Assembly (NCBI RefSeq): GCF_007714205.1
Contig: NZ_VMQU01000046.1
Location: 1-38,346, forward strand
Direction of reading: 5' to 3'
Origin: Mycobacterium helveticum
GTDB taxonomy: Bacteria > Actinomycetota > Actinomycetes > Mycobacteriales > Mycobacteriaceae
Length of the DNA: 38,346 nt
The notes beneath the pieces are model-generated. The model was not told where the DNA came from and did not search any database. It was given only the letters and a program-made list of their open reading frames with translations. How positions within the stretch are numbered: position 1 is the first letter of the stretch; the number at the start of each line of letters is the position of its first letter. Positions 15,465 through 23,281 of the stretch are shown piece after piece. The translations under genes were made by a program, and so were the position numbers.

Positions 15465-16737
15465 CGAGGTCCCCGTATTTGGCGCGGGCGGCCTCGCGGC
15501 GGACGTCGCGCATCTCGCTGGGCCACTCGGCGTCTTCGGCCTCGTACCCCTTGAGCAGCATCTTGGCCAGGTTGACCTTGTGGGCCTCGGTCGGTCCGTC
15601 GGCCAGCCCGAGCACCACGCCGCCGAGCAGGACGTTGACCAGCGGCAACTGGTCGGTGGTGCCCAGTGCGCCGTGCACCTGGATCGCGCGCATGCCAATC
15701 GATTTCAGCACCTGTGACGCCAGGATCTTGCAGGCGGCGATCTGCTGGCGGGCCGCATGCTCGCCGGCGGTGTCGATGAGCCAGGCGGCGTGCAGCACGG
15801 CCAGCCGGAAGGGCATCAGCTCGGTGTAGGAGTCGGCGATGAAGGCCTGCACCAGCTGCTTGTCGGCCAGCGAACTGCCTTGGGTGAAACGGCTTTTCGC
15901 GCGTCTCGACATCATCTCGACCGCGCGCTGGGCCACCCCGATCGAGCGCATCGCGTGGTGCAGCCGCCCTCCGGCCAGCCGCGCCTGCAGGATCATGAAG
16001 CCCTGCCCCGGTTCCCCGAGCAGCGCGTCCACGGGCACCCGTACCCCGTCGTAGTGCACCAGGGAATGTCCGGCCTCGTGGGGCAGCGCACCGACCAGGT
16101 GGTGGGTGGCCTCGATCCGCAGCCCCTCGGTGCCGGCCGGGATCAGGAAGGTCGACGCGCCGCGGTGGACCGGGACGTCGGGGTCGGTGATCGCGACGAC
16201 GATGAAGAACGAGGCGACCGACGCGTTGGAGGAGAAGTACTTTCGCCCGGTGATCACCCAGCCATCCCCGTCGCGTACGGCCCGGGTGGTGAAGACGCGG
16301 GGGTCGGAACCGCCCTGCGGTTCGGTCATCGAAAAGCACGAGAAGATCTCCCCGGAGAGCAGCCCGGACAGGTAGCGGTCCTTCTGCTCCCGGGTGCCGA
16401 AGCGGGCGATGATCTCGGCGTTGCCCGTGTCGGGTGCCTGCGTGCCGAACACGATCGGCGCCCACGGGCTGCGGCCCAGGATCTCGTTGATCAGTGTCAG
16501 CTTGACCGCGCCGAACCCCTGCCCGCCGAGATCGGGGCCCAGATGCGGTGCCCACAAGCCGCTGTCGCGGACCTGCTGCTTGAGTGGGTCGACGATCCGG
16601 CGGCGCTCCTGGTTCAGCGGCAGGAACTCGCAGCCTCCGAAGAGCACCTCGAGGGGTTCGACCTCGTCGCGCACGAACGTGCGGACCCAGTCGAGTTTCT
16701 TCTCGAACTCCGGTTCGGTGGAGAAGTCCCAAGGCAT
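15454..16737 (-). CDS. Acyl-CoA dehydrogenase (ACAD11/LvaC-like)
   Basis: The 427-aa FAD enzyme has an N-terminal helical domain, the FAD/substrate loop FSMTEPQGGSDP (~136-147), the WVITGRKYFSSNA strand and a C-terminal domain with QVHGALG and LADGPTEAHKVNLAK. The last motif resembles the ADGPdEvH signature of ACAD11-type dehydrogenases. In mammals and in Pseudomonas LvaC these can act on 4-phosphorylated acyl-CoA delivered by an APH-type kinase. A TAGGAG site lies 5 nt before the ATG. The kinase and an SDR are upstream in the same operon. Ordinary beta-oxidation remains possible. Confidence 0.85.
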   Translation of the reverse strand: MPWDFSTEPEFEKKLDWVRTFVRDEVEPLEVLFGGCEFLPLNQERRRIVDPLKQQVRDSGLWAPHLGPDLGGQGFGAVKLTLINEILGRSPWAPIVFGTQAPDTGNAEIIARFGTREQKDRYLSGLLSGEIFSCFSMTEPQGGSDPRVFTTRAVRDGDGWVITGRKYFSSNASVASFFIVVAITDPDVPVHRGASTFLIPAGTEGLRIEATHHLVGALPHEAGHSLVHYDGVRVPVDALLGEPGQGFMILQARLAGGRLHHAMRSIGVAQRAVEMMSRRAKSRFTQGSSLADKQLVQAFIADSYTELMPFRLAVLHAAWLIDTAGEHAARQQIAACKILASQVLKSIGMRAIQVHGALGTTDQLPLVNVLLGGVVLGLADGPTEAHKVNLAKMLLKGYEAEDAEWPSEMRDVRREAARAKYGDLVDR

Positions 16738-16760
16738 CCAAGGCTCCTATCGGTTCAATG

Positions 16761-16803
16761 GTGGCGACCCGCTGCGCCCGGCTGCGCCGAGCTCGCGATC
16801 GTC
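16761..16803 (-). repeat. Dispersed-repeat copy in the ACAD/SDR junction
   Basis: Read on the minus strand, ACGATCGCGAGCTCGGCGC followed by AGCCGGGCGCAGCGGGTCGC matches the repeat units at 10405-10512 at roughly 37 of 42 positions. It fills most of the 69-bp gap between the SDR stop and the dehydrogenase start in the same operon. Confidence 0.75.
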
Positions 16804-16806
16804 ACG

Positions 16807-17571
16807 TCACGGGATTCCGCCGTCGGCCCGCACGATCGAGCCGGTGGTGAAGCTGGACGCGTCGGAGGCCAGGAACAGTGCGGCACCGACGATCTCGGGC
16901 GGGTCGCCGGCGCGTTGCAGCGCGAGGTGCCCGAACGGGTTGTGCGTGGCCGCCTCCAGGTTCCAGGCCTTGCTGATGTCGGTGAGAAACGGGCCCGCCA
17001 TCAAGGTGTTGACCCGCACCGTCGGCGCGAATGCCCGCGCCAGGCCCTCGGTCATCGCGTTGAGCCCGGCCTTGGCCGCGGCGTAGGGGATGATGTCGGC
17101 GCCGGGGCGCAGCGAGCCGGTGGAGCTGACGTTGATGATCGAGCCGCGCCCGGCCGCCATCATCTTCTCGCCGACCAGCGCCGACAACCGGAAGGGCCCC
17201 TTGAGGTTGAGGTTGACCACCGAGTCGAACAGCTTCTCGGTGACGTCGGTCAGCTTGTCGTACAGCGGCGACATGCCGGCGTTGTTGATCAGGGTGTCGA
17301 CCTTGCCGAACCGCGCGTAGGTCGCCTCGACCAGGCCGTCGAGCTGGTCCCAGCGCCCGACGTGCACCTGGTAGGGCATCGCGGAGCGCCCCGTCGCGGC
17401 CTCGACCTCCGCGGCGGCCGCGACGCAGTTGTCCATGTTGCGGCTGGCGATCACCACGTCGGCGCCGCAGCGGGCCGCGGCGAACGCCATCTCGCGGCCC
17501 AGTCCGCGGCTCCCGCCGGTGATCAGCACCACCCGGTCGGTGAGATCGAAAAGCTGCTCGGCATAACCCAT
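16807..17571 (-). CDS. Short-chain dehydrogenase/reductase
   Basis: The 254-aa classical SDR has the cofactor motif TGGSRGLG (~19-26), NNAG (~95), catalytic Ser in NVSSTGS and Y-x-x-x-K in PYAAAKAG, and it ends ADGGIP. ASRN after the second strand suggests NADP preference. It lies between the APH kinase and the acyl-CoA dehydrogenase in the operon, the place where LvaD (levulinyl-CoA reductase) would fit in a levulinate-type pathway. The ATG at 17571 lies a base or so from the stop of the upstream kinase gene, so translation is coupled. Confidence 0.88.
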   Translation of the reverse strand: MGYAEQLFDLTDRVVLITGGSRGLGREMAFAAARCGADVVIASRNMDNCVAAAAEVEAATGRSAMPYQVHVGRWDQLDGLVEATYARFGKVDTLINNAGMSPLYDKLTDVTEKLFDSVVNLNLKGPFRLSALVGEKMMAAGRGSIINVSSTGSLRPGADIIPYAAAKAGLNAMTEGLARAFAPTVRVNTLMAGPFLTDISKAWNLEAATHNPFGHLALQRAGDPPEIVGAALFLASDASSFTTGSIVRADGGIP

Positions 17572-17572
17572 G

Positions 17573-18619
17573 TCAGCCCACCTTGCTGGGTAGCGAACGC
17601 GCCAGCCCGGCCGCGGTGGCGATCAGCTTCGGGGTCATCGCGCCGAACGCGTCCTGGACCCGGGGATCGACTTTCCCGGTGCGCACGCCGGCGGCATACG
17701 TCTTCTCCAGCACGATGCCGAGCTTCCAGTTGGCCAGCACCAGGTAGTAGTCGATGTTCTCGGTGGACAGGCCGCTGATCTTCTCGTAGTGATCCAGCAG
17801 CTCGCTGCGCGTCGGCATGCCCGTCATGTCCAGATAAAACCCTTCTTCGCCGGGGTTTTCGCCGTCGTAGCCCAGCAGCGCCCAGGCGAGGTCGAGCAGC
17901 GGGTCGCCGACCGTGGTCATCTCCCAGTCCACGATCGCGGCCAGCCGGGCCGGCGCCCCGTGCGCGAACATCACGTTGGCGAACTGGTAGTCGCCGTGCA
18001 TGATGCCCGGCCGGTACCGCGCGGGCCGGTTGCGGCGCAGCCAGTCCGCGGCCACGTCCAGGCCGGGAAGCTCGCGCACCCGGTAGGCGTCGAGGAAGGC
18101 CAGCCAGCGGTCGACCTGCCGCTCGTGGAACCCGTCGGGGCGGCCGAAACCCTCGAGGCCCTGGGCGCGCCAGTCCACCCGCCCCAGCTTGGCGGCGCCC
18201 TCGACGAGTTCGAACGCCAGCCCGCGGCGGGCCGCCAGGTCGGCGTCGAACGGCGGCTGCCAGCCGCCGTCCATCGGGCTCCACCCGTCGATCGCGCGCA
18301 TCACGTAGAAGGGCATGCCCAGGATGGTGCCGGTGTCGTCGGCGGCGATCAGGGCCGCGTGGGGAACGTCGGTGCCGGCCAGGGCCCGCACCAGGCGGAT
18401 CTCCCGCAGCAGCCCGTCGACGCGGGCGGCGTCGGCGCGGGCCCCGGGCATCCGCAGCACCATGCGCTCCCCGCCGCGGTCGATCAGGTAGAGGGTGTTC
18501 TGCGAGCCGCCCTTGAGCTGCTCCAGCGATGGTTGCTCGCCGCCGCCCGGGGCGCCGTTGGCGTCGAGCCACCGGCCGAGAACGCCCGCGTCCGGTCCGG
18601 TCTCCCCGCCAGCGCCCAT
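17573..18619 (-). CDS. APH-fold kinase, LvaA/ACAD10-like, first gene of operon
   Basis: The 348-aa kinase has GGSQNTLYL (~38-46) as glycine loop, catalytic HGDYQFAN (208-215) and metal-binding IVDWEM followed by TVGDPLLDLAW. It heads the leftward operon with SDR, acyl-CoA dehydrogenase, TetR and oxidoreductase. This combination points to phosphorylation of a hydroxyacyl-CoA rather than an antibiotic. The ATG at 18619 is ~20 nt downstream of the predicted transcription start and has GAGGTG before it. Earlier in-frame ATGs lie upstream of the promoter and inside the divergent phosphatase gene, so they are rejected. Confidence 0.87.
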   Translation of the reverse strand: MGAGGETGPDAGVLGRWLDANGAPGGGEQPSLEQLKGGSQNTLYLIDRGGERMVLRMPGARADAARVDGLLREIRLVRALAGTDVPHAALIAADDTGTILGMPFYVMRAIDGWSPMDGGWQPPFDADLAARRGLAFELVEGAAKLGRVDWRAQGLEGFGRPDGFHERQVDRWLAFLDAYRVRELPGLDVAADWLRRNRPARYRPGIMHGDYQFANVMFAHGAPARLAAIVDWEMTTVGDPLLDLAWALLGYDGENPGEEGFYLDMTGMPTRSELLDHYEKISGLSTENIDYYLVLANWKLGIVLEKTYAAGVRTGKVDPRVQDAFGAMTPKLIATAAGLARSLPSKVG

Positions 18620-18640
18620 CGCACACCTCACTCTCCGCCA

Positions 18641-18657
18641 GGAGAATAGCATTCTCC
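18641..18657. promoter_or_regulatory. Palindromic operator over the -10 of the leftward operon
   Basis: GGAGAAT-AGC-ATTCTCC is a perfect 7-3-7 inverted repeat. On the minus strand it contains the -10 hexamer TATTCT, which predicts a transcription start ~25 nt before the kinase ATG. Repressor binding here would block the promoter. The operon's own TetR is the obvious candidate. Confidence 0.65.
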
Positions 18658-18722
18658 GAGCTCCGGGCAAGGGCGGCGAGCGCCGGGCAAGCGCGGCGCC
18701 GTCGCATGCGAGGCTTGGGGGC

Positions 18723-19394
18723 ATGCAGGTGCTTCTGGTCCGCCATGCCCTTCCTCTGCGCAGCGAACCCGGTGAGGGGTCCGATCCCGAGCTGTCGGAG
18801 GCGGGTCTGGCGCAGGTCGGGCGACTGCCCACGGCGCTGGCCAGGTTCCCCGTCGGCCGCGTGGTGAGCAGCCCCCAGCGCCGCGCGGTGCAGACCGCGG
18901 CGCCGGTCGCGGCGGCCCGCGAACTGCCGGTCGACATAGACGACCGGTTCGCCGAATACGACCGCGACCTTCCGCTCTACATTCCCGTCGAACAGATCCG
19001 CGCGGAGCGGCCCGAGGAGTGGGCGCGCATGGCCTCCGGGCACCTGCCCAGCGCGGTCGACGAGGACGCGTTTCGCGCGCGGGTGCGGGCCGGGCTCGCC
19101 GACCTCGTCGCGGCGGCCGGCCACGACGACACCGTGGCGGTGTTCAGCCACGGCGGGGTGATCAACGTGCTGCTGCACGAGATCCTGGGCACGGCGCGGC
19201 TGCTGTCCTTCCCCATCGACTACGCCTCGGTGACCCGCCTGTTGTTCTCCCGGTCCGGTCAGGCGACGGTGGTTACGGTCAACGCCGTCGAGCACGTCTG
19301 GGACCTGCTGCCCCGAAATCTGCGCACGGCACCCGGTCCGGCATCGAGACTGCGGCCGGCGCGGGCTCAACGACAGCACGAAGCGCATAGCTGA
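18723..19394 (+). CDS. Histidine phosphatase (phosphoglycerate-mutase superfamily)
   Basis: The 223-aa protein has the RHG-type motif LVRHALP (H8) near the N-terminus, SSPQRRAVQTA (the second phosphate-binding Arg), acidic E in FAEYDRDLP and the second catalytic His in VFSHGGVIN. These are the four conserved parts of the branch-1 histidine phosphatases, a broad group acting on small phosphorylated molecules. ATG 18723 is the only sensible start, since H8 must be near the N-terminus. It is divergent from the APH-SDR-ACAD operon. A phosphatase beside a kinase of small acyl substrates is notable, but no link is shown. Confidence 0.82.
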   Translation: MQVLLVRHALPLRSEPGEGSDPELSEAGLAQVGRLPTALARFPVGRVVSSPQRRAVQTAAPVAAARELPVDIDDRFAEYDRDLPLYIPVEQIRAERPEEWARMASGHLPSAVDEDAFRARVRAGLADLVAAAGHDDTVAVFSHGGVINVLLHEILGTARLLSFPIDYASVTRLLFSRSGQATVVTVNAVEHVWDLLPRNLRTAPGPASRLRPARAQRQHEAHS

Positions 19395-19430
19395 TACACA
19401 GCGCGCAACCGGCGGTGGTAAACAATTCCG

Positions 19431-20477
19431 GTGACTTCAGCTGACCAACCCGAGGGGCTCGACCTGGCCGGGCTGGACCGGTATCTACGTTCGCTCGGCA
19501 TCGAACGCGACGGCGACCTGCGGGCGGAGTTCATCTCTGGCGGCCGCTCCAACCTGACGTACCGGGTCTACGACGACAAGGCCGACTGGCTGGTGCGGCG
19601 CCCGCCGCTGCACGGCCTCACGCCGTCGGCGCACGACATGGCCCGCGAGTACCGCGTGGTCGCCGCCCTGCGGGACACGCCGGTTCCGGTGGCGCGCGCG
19701 ATCGCGCTGTGCGAGGACGAGTCGGTGCTGGGCGCGCCGTTCCAGGTCGTCGAATACGTCGCCGGGCAGGTGGTGCGCCGGCGCGCCCAGCTCGAGGCCC
19801 TCAGCCACACCGTCATCGACGGCTGCGTCAACGCGCTGATCCGGGTGCTGGTCGACCTGCACGGCGTCGACCCCGACGCGGTGGGGCTCGGCGATTTCGG
19901 CAAACCCAGCGGATACCTGGAGCGCCAGGTGCGCCGCTGGGGGTCGCAGTGGGAGCTGGTGCGCCTGCCCGACGACCACCGCGACGCCGACGTGCAGCGG
20001 CTGCTTGCCGGTTTGCGCGACGCGATCCCGCAGCAGAGTCGAAGCTCGATCGTGCACGGCGACTACCGCATCGACAACACGATCCTGGACGCCGACGACC
20101 CGACCCGGGTGCTGGCCGTCGTGGACTGGGAGCTCTCCACGCTGGGGGACCCGCTGTCCGACGCCGCGCTGATGTGTGTGTACCGCGACCCCGCGCTGGA
20201 CCTGATCGTCAACGCGCAGGCCGCCTGGACCTCACCGCTGTTGCCGACGGCCGACGAGCTGGCCGACCGCTACTCGCTGGTCTCCGGATGGCCGCTGGCC
20301 CACTGGGAGTTCTACATGGCGCTGGCCTACTTCAAGCTCGCGATCATCGCCGCCGGCATCGACTTCCGCAGGCGGATGTCGGAGCAGGCGCACGGGAAAG
20401 CTGCCGAGCACACGCCCGAGGTGGTGGCCCCGCTGATCTCGCGCGGCCTGGCGGAGCTCGCCAAGCTGCCCGGCTAG
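19431..20477 (+). CDS. fadE36: APH-fold kinase, FadE36-type (Rv3761c)
   Basis: The 348-aa protein matches in length and position the M. tuberculosis gene named fadE36, but it has no dehydrogenase features. It is an APH-fold kinase with GGRSNLTYRV (37-46), WLVRRPP, catalytic HGDYRIDN (209-216) and VVDWELSTLGDPLSD. The fadE name is therefore misleading. The closest functional model is the ACAD10/11 N-terminal kinase domain. The GTG at 19431 follows a TAAACA box by ~8 nt, so the transcript may be leaderless. It is convergent with the LapA-domain gene and separate from the other kinase operon. Confidence 0.85.
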   Translation: MTSADQPEGLDLAGLDRYLRSLGIERDGDLRAEFISGGRSNLTYRVYDDKADWLVRRPPLHGLTPSAHDMAREYRVVAALRDTPVPVARAIALCEDESVLGAPFQVVEYVAGQVVRRRAQLEALSHTVIDGCVNALIRVLVDLHGVDPDAVGLGDFGKPSGYLERQVRRWGSQWELVRLPDDHRDADVQRLLAGLRDAIPQQSRSSIVHGDYRIDNTILDADDPTRVLAVVDWELSTLGDPLSDAALMCVYRDPALDLIVNAQAAWTSPLLPTADELADRYSLVSGWPLAHWEFYMALAYFKLAIIAAGIDFRRRMSEQAHGKAAEHTPEVVAPLISRGLAELAKLPG

Positions 20478-20482
20478 CGGTC

Positions 20483-20833
20483 CTACCGGTCGGCCACCGC
20501 GTGGTGCTTCTTGGCCGCGCGGCGCAGCTGCAGGATCCGTGCGGTGCCGACGGCCACGGTGATCAGCCCGCCGACCACCGCCGCCAGCAGGATCGCCACC
20601 CCGAGCGGCAGGTGCCAGTGCCAGCCCAGGAACGTGAACGCCGTCGTCTCCGTGTTCTGGGTGATGAACACCAGCAACACGATCAGGATCAGGAAGCCGG
20701 CGATGAGCGACGACCACAGCGCGCCGGCGCGGGTGAACCCGATGGCCGGTTCCTTGGGCGTCGCGTCGGGCCTGGACGCCTTGGCGGGCTTGGGGGGCGG
20801 CTGGCCGGGGGAGGCCGGGGTGTGGCTGCTCAT
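20483..20833 (-). CDS. LapA-domain (DUF1049) membrane protein (Rv3760 type)
   Basis: The 116-aa protein has a Pro/Lys-rich N-terminus of ~38 residues, a first membrane helix (SLIAGFLILIVLLVFITQNT), a short external loop with the LapA-type FxxNTexvxFxFLGW pattern, and a second helix (LGVAILLAAVVGGLITVAVG) followed by a basic tail. LapA proteins of enterobacteria act in lipopolysaccharide assembly; the mycobacterial role is unknown. Position beside fadE36 and the proX remnant matches Rv3760. The ATG at 20833 starts MSSHTPASP. Confidence 0.85.
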   Translation of the reverse strand: MSSHTPASPGQPPPKPAKASRPDATPKEPAIGFTRAGALWSSLIAGFLILIVLLVFITQNTETTAFTFLGWHWHLPLGVAILLAAVVGGLITVAVGTARILQLRRAAKKHHAVADR

Positions 20834-20862
20834 GGTGACATCCTCGTCCCATCCGGCGCGGA

Positions 20863-21129
20863 ATGAAACCACACGCCCGCAGCCGCGCGGCCGTGTGGCT
20901 GGCGACGGCATGCGTGGCCGCCCGGTGCAGCAACGCCGATCCGCTCGGCGCCCAGGCGCGCGGGCCGAACCCAATCGTGGTCGGATCGGCCGATTCCGTC
21001 CTGGTGGGGGCGTTGCTGGTGGCGGCGCTGGCGCCGCTGCGCGAGGGCCCGGTCGAGGCGGTGCGCCGGCGTCCGGCGCGCGCACTTGCCGAGTCGCGCG
21101 CCGCGGACGGCGGCCACGTCTTACCGTAG
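20863..21129 (+). pseudogene. proX: N-terminal remnant of proX (osmoprotectant-binding lipoprotein)
   Basis: The frame reads a basic start, a degenerate signal region (AVWLATACVAARCSNADPLG) and then GPNPIVVGSADSVLVG. The Cys followed by SN.DPLG and the IVVGSA strand are the beginning of ProX-type betaine/osmoprotectant-binding lipoproteins, but the usual FPES after GSA is missing and the frame ends after 88 codons. In M. tuberculosis proX (Rv3759c) lies exactly here, next to Rv3760, and heads proXVWZ. Nothing of proV, proW or proZ remains before the next gene. This is read from motif and position, so an unrelated short ORF is possible. Confidence 0.5.
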
Positions 21130-21133
21130 ACGG

Positions 21134-21733
21134 GTGAACGCAGACCCCCCAGATCCGGCCCGGCGCGTGTGGCAGGCCATGCTGACCTGGCGCGCGCAAG
21201 ACGTCCCGCGCATGGAATCGGTGCGAATCCAGGTGTCCGGCAAGCGGATCCGGGCCAACGGGCGCATCGTGGCAGCGGCCACGGCGACCAGCCCGGCCTT
21301 CGGCGCCTACTACGACGTGCAGACCGACGAGACGGGCGCCACCAAGCGACTCGGGATGACCGTCACGTTGGCCGAGCGGGAACGCGTGCTCGCCATCGCC
21401 CGCGACGAGGAGAACATGTGGCTGGTGACCGACCACCAGGGTGACCGGCGCGCGGCCTACAGTGGCGCCCTCGACGTCGACGTGGTGTTCAGCCCGTTCT
21501 TCAACGCGCTGCCGATCCGGCGCCTCGGCCTGCACGAACGCGCGGAGTCGGTCACGTTGCCGGTGGTGTACGTCAACGTCCCCGACATGTCCGTCACGGC
21601 GGCCGGTGTGAGCTACACCAGCACCGGGAGCCTGGACGGCCTCAAATTGCGTTCCCCGGTCGCCGACACCACGGTCAGTGTCGACGACGACGGCTTCATC
21701 CTGAACTACCCCGGGTTGGCAGAGCGGATCTGA
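21134..21733 (+). CDS. Putative glycolipid-binding family protein (Rv3755c type)
   Basis: The 199-aa soluble protein is of the DUF1089/putative glycolipid-binding type. It contains repeated beta strands, [20 protein letters not shown], then YDVQTDETG, then [20 protein letters not shown], and ends in [16 protein letters not shown]. The length equals that of Rv3755c as recalled. The GTG at 21134 comes 6 nt after TACCGT, a good -10 for a leaderless transcript. No signal peptide is present. It overlaps the convergent tyrA gene by 38 nt at the 3' end. Confidence 0.82.
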   Translation: MNADPPDPARRVWQAMLTWRAQDVPRMESVRIQVSGKRIRANGRIVAAATATSPAFGAYYDVQTDETGATKRLGMTVTLAERERVLAIARDEENMWLVTDHQGDRRAAYSGALDVDVVFSPFFNALPIRRLGLHERAESVTLPVVYVNVPDMSVTAAGVSYTSTGSLDGLKLRSPVADTTVSVDDDGFILNYPGLAERI

Positions 21734-22667
21734 TCACCCCGCCCGCCCGGCCGGCGGCGGCCAGCTCCTCGCGCCAGTTCGCGGCGCCGACGACGACGGC
21801 GACGATGTCGTGGCGCGGGAAGCTGTCGTAACGCGTGCGCGCGGCGTGGCCCGCCTCGACGAGGCCGGCCACCGAGCCGTGGCTCGCCAGCGACTCGCGG
21901 GCGTGGCTGAGCAGTTCGACGGCGTGGTCGAGGGTGGGCAGCAACCGGCCGGCGTTGCCCTCGCACATGGCCCGCACCAGGTCCGGGGCGGTGCCCGCGA
22001 CCCGGGTGCCGTCGCGGAAGGAACCGGCGGCCAGGGCAAAGGCCAGCGGGACCTCCCCGGCGGTGACGGCGAGCGCCTCGGCGAGCAGGTGCGGCAGGTG
22101 CGAGATGGCGGCCGCAGCGGCGTCGTGCTCGTCGGATCGGGCCGGCACCACCAGCGCGCCGCAGTCCAGCGCCAGGGCCGTGACCATCGACCACACCCCG
22201 GGGTCGACGTGGTCGTCGACGCTGACCACCCACGGCGCCCTGGTGAACAGCCCGGCGTAGCCGGCCGCCCACCCCGAGTCCGCGGTGCCCGTCATCGGGT
22301 GACCGCCGACGAAACGCCGCAGCAGGCCGGCGGCAGCGACCTCGTCGTGCACCGCGCCTTTGACGCTGGTGACATCGGTCAGCGGGCAGTCCGGCGCCAA
22401 CTCGGCGACGTGGGCCAGCATCCCCGCCAGCGCCGGCATCGGGACCGCGAGCACGATCAACGCGCCGGTGTCCGCCGCGTGGGTCAGCGTCTCGGCGAGG
22501 TCGGTGCTGGCGGCGAAGCCGTCGGCGACGGCAGCGTGCGCGCCCTGCGCCGACCGGTTGTAGCCGAACACCTCGCGGCCGGCCGCCGCGGCCGCCCGCA
22601 CGATCGAGCCGCCGATCAGCCCCAGGCCGAGCACGCACACCGGTGTTTTCAAAACAGGGCTCGCCAC
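21696..22667 (-). CDS. tyrA: Prephenate dehydrogenase
   Basis: The 323-aa enzyme converts prephenate to 4-hydroxyphenylpyruvate with NAD(P), the tyrosine branch of aromatic amino acid synthesis. The dinucleotide motif is GLGLIGGS (~14-21). GHPMTGT (~121) carries the conserved catalytic-site His, and [18 protein letters not shown] is the typical dimer-helix motif. The GTG at 22667 is close to the earliest possible start. Position between Rv3755c- and Rv3753c-like genes matches tyrA (Rv3754) of M. tuberculosis. Confidence 0.9.
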   Translation of the reverse strand: MASPVLKTPVCVLGLGLIGGSIVRAAAAAGREVFGYNRSAQGAHAAVADGFAASTDLAETLTHAADTGALIVLAVPMPALAGMLAHVAELAPDCPLTDVTSVKGAVHDEVAAAGLLRRFVGGHPMTGTADSGWAAGYAGLFTRAPWVVSVDDHVDPGVWSMVTALALDCGALVVPARSDEHDAAAAAISHLPHLLAEALAVTAGEVPLAFALAAGSFRDGTRVAGTAPDLVRAMCEGNAGRLLPTLDHAVELLSHARESLASHGSVAGLVEAGHAARTRYDSFPRHDIVAVVVGAANWREELAAAGRAGGVIRSALPTRGSSG

Positions 22668-22759
22668 AGTCCAAGGTTGGCACAGACCCGGGCGGCGGTG
22701 CCGCCGGCGGCCGGGTTCGTCTGGTCAAGAGGCCAGGTCAACGACTAGCGTAGGCGCCC

Positions 22760-23281
22760 ATGGAAGCACAACGGTCCTCGGCCAAGGGCCCGTCCGCGGA
22801 CACACCGGACGGGTTCGGGATCGCCGTCGTGCGCGAAGAAGGCCAGTGGCGGTGCTATTCCCTGTCGGCCACGGCGCTGACGAGCCTGAAGTCAGCGGAG
22901 ACGGAGCTGCGGGAACTGCGCAGTGCGGGGGCGGTGTTCGGGCTCCTCGACGTCGACGACGAATTCTTCGTCATCCTCCGGCCGGGTCCGTCGGGGACCC
23001 GGCTGCTGCTGTCGGACGCCACCGCCGCGCTGGACTACGACATCGCCGCCGAGGTCCTGGACAAACTGGACGCGGACCTGGACCCCGACGACCTCGAGGA
23101 CGCCGAGCCCTTCGAGGAGGGCGACCTGGCGTTGCTGGCCGACATCGGACTGCCCGAGGCGGTGCTGGGCGTCATCCTCGACGAGTCCGACCTGTACGCC
23201 GACGAACAACTGGGCCGCATCGCCCGGGAGATGGGTTTCGCCGACCAGCTTTCGTCGGTGATCGACCGCCTCGGTCGGTGA
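22760..23281 (+). CDS. tRNA adenosine deaminase-associated protein (Rv3753c type)
   Basis: The 173-aa acidic protein belongs to the family encoded immediately before tadA in actinobacteria. It has an N-terminal beta-rich part (GFGIAVVREEGQWRCYSL), a central region with VFGLLDVDDEFFVILRP and a very acidic stretch (LDADLDPDDLEDAEPFEEGD). A TAGCGT -10 box lies ~8 nt before the ATG, so the transcript may be nearly leaderless. Its TGA overlaps the first copy of the dispersed repeat. The function is unknown, but the constant pairing suggests a role with the deaminase. Confidence 0.87.
   Translation: MEAQRSSAKGPSADTPDGFGIAVVREEGQWRCYSLSATALTSLKSAETELRELRSAGAVFGLLDVDDEFFVILRPGPSGTRLLLSDATAALDYDIAAEVLDKLDADLDPDDLEDAEPFEEGDLALLADIGLPEAVLGVILDESDLYADEQLGRIAREMGFADQLSSVIDRLGR

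Noticed and set aside
15757..17778. 673-codon plus-strand ORF across the ACAD and SDR genes
   Set aside because: Antisense shadow; FAD and SDR motifs are on the minus strand.
17523..19388. 621-codon minus-strand ORF
   Set aside because: It crosses two divergent genes and a promoter, and has shadow composition.
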